Shown one piece after another: positions 21,588-22,105 of a DNA stretch of 22,105 nucleotides. The stretch lies in NCBI GenBank assembly GCA_001797905.1, contig MGQS01000120.1, positions 1 to 22,105 on the forward strand, read 5' to 3'. How positions within the stretch are numbered: the stretch's first letter is position 1; each line of letters opens with the position of its first letter. Source of the DNA: Deltaproteobacteria bacterium RBG_16_54_11 (GTDB taxonomy: Bacteria > Desulfobacterota > B13-G15 > RBG-16-54-18). Both the position numbers and the translations under genes were made by a program. The notes beneath the pieces are model-generated. The model saw only the letters and a program-made list of their open reading frames with translations, did not search any database and was not told the DNA's origin.

Positions 21588-22105
21588 AAAAAGATCTGCT
21601 CACCATATATGATTTAACCCGGAAGGAGATAGAGGCCATCCTCCACAAGGCGGCCGAGCTCAAGGAGATGCTTCGCAAGGGCAAACCCCATCGCCCCCTC
21701 GAAGGAAAGACGCTCGCCATGATCTTTGAGAAGCCATCTACCAGGACCAGGGTATCCTTCGAGCAGGGGATGTTTCAGCTAGGGGGGCACGCCCTCTCCT
21801 TAAACCCCCAGGATACCCAGTTGGGCCGGGGGGAGGCTATCGCGGATACCGCCCGGGTCCTATCCCGGTATGTCGATGGCATCATGATCAGGACCTTTGC
21901 CCAAGAGCGGGTCGAGGAGATGGCCCGCTACGCCTCAATCCCGGTGATCAACGGTCTGAGCGATTTGCTGCACCCCTGCCAGATCTTGAGTGACATCTTC
22001 ACGATGACAGAAAAACTGGGGCATCAGTATGGCGGGTTGAAGGTAGCGTATGTGGGGGATGGAAACAATGTGGCCAACTCCTGGATCAATGGGGCGTTGC
22101 GGCTC
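21584..22105 (+). CDS. argF: Ornithine carbamoyltransferase, 3'-truncated by the window end
   Basis: The first 174 residues are present; a full protein is about 305-335. It begins MKKDLLTIYDLTRKEIEAIL and carries the carbamoyl-phosphate loop EKPSTRTRVSFE (49-60), then LGRGEAIADTARVLSRYVDG, HPCQ (130-133) and GDGNNVANSW (158-167). The enzyme joins ornithine and carbamoyl phosphate to give citrulline. The HPCQ and GDGNNVANS motifs separate it from aspartate carbamoyltransferase. The ATG overlaps the argD stop by 4 nt. The frame is open to the last base, with no sign of damage. Confidence 0.96.
   Translation, partial: MKKDLLTIYDLTRKEIEAILHKAAELKEMLRKGKPHRPLEGKTLAMIFEKPSTRTRVSFEQGMFQLGGHALSLNPQDTQLGRGEAIADTARVLSRYVDGIMIRTFAQERVEEMARYASIPVINGLSDLLHPCQILSDIFTMTEKLGHQYGGLKVAYVGDGNNVANSWINGALRL

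Noticed and set aside
1..22105. CRISPR array, tRNA/rRNA, riboswitch or prophage
   Set aside because: No regularly spaced repeats, tRNA-like cloverleaf, known riboswitch core or phage gene was seen. By-eye reading could miss a weak structured RNA.

Overview
The window looks like a chromosomal stretch from a Gram-negative, anaerobe-like member of the former Deltaproteobacteria (Desulfobacterota), probably from an environmental or metagenomic genome. Evidence for Gram-negative is two OmpA-type peptidoglycan-binding proteins, one with a clear outer-membrane lipobox. The lineage guess rests on the tightly packed order xerC-hslV-hslU-argB-argD-argF, which I recall from Geobacter-like genomes, together with a B12-type radical SAM enzyme, an acyl-CoA dehydrogenase and an FmdB zinc ribbon. 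This is an inference; no 16S or ribosomal gene is present.

Layout. (1) 1-6005 is an envelope/accessory block: a YkgJ-type Cys-cluster protein (possibly cut at its 5' end), a TM2-domain protein, OmpA paralogue 1, a cobalamin-binding radical SAM protein on the minus strand, a DHA2-type MFS exporter, and OmpA paralogue 2. The two OmpA genes are direct repeats bracketing the radical SAM and MFS genes. (2) 6211-9178: a GT28/MGDG-synthase-like glycosyltransferase (minus), then an acyl-CoA dehydrogenase (plus). (3) 9267-16497 is one long run of minus-strand genes. In transcription order it holds a SIMPL/DUF541 protein, a DUF4870 membrane protein, a possible 38-residue membrane peptide, two paralogous secreted proteins of a family I do not recognise, a nucleotide-sugar epimerase, an FmdB zinc ribbon, a VapBC-type toxin-antitoxin pair with a readable promoter-operator, a double-ACT regulator and a UPF0210 (PFL-like) protein. 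(4) 16682-22105 is a housekeeping operon: tyrosine recombinase, HslVU protease and arginine biosynthesis (argB, argD, argF; argF runs off the window).

How genes work together. xerC through argF overlap or nearly abut and lie behind one near-consensus promoter (TTGACT-17-TATAAA at 16625-16653). ArgB, ArgD and ArgF give the second, fourth and sixth steps from glutamate to citrulline. ACT and UPF0210 are a recurring gene pair. VapB/VapC overlap by 23 nt, and an imperfect 16-bp inverted repeat covers their -10 box, as expected for autoregulation.

I see no CRISPR array, prophage, defence island, complete insertion sequence, tRNA or rRNA. Most of the window is ordinary. The best candidates for something undescribed are the tandem secreted paralogues (13775-15007) with the small membrane ORF beside them, and the differential anchoring and tail-repeat expansion of the OmpA pair.
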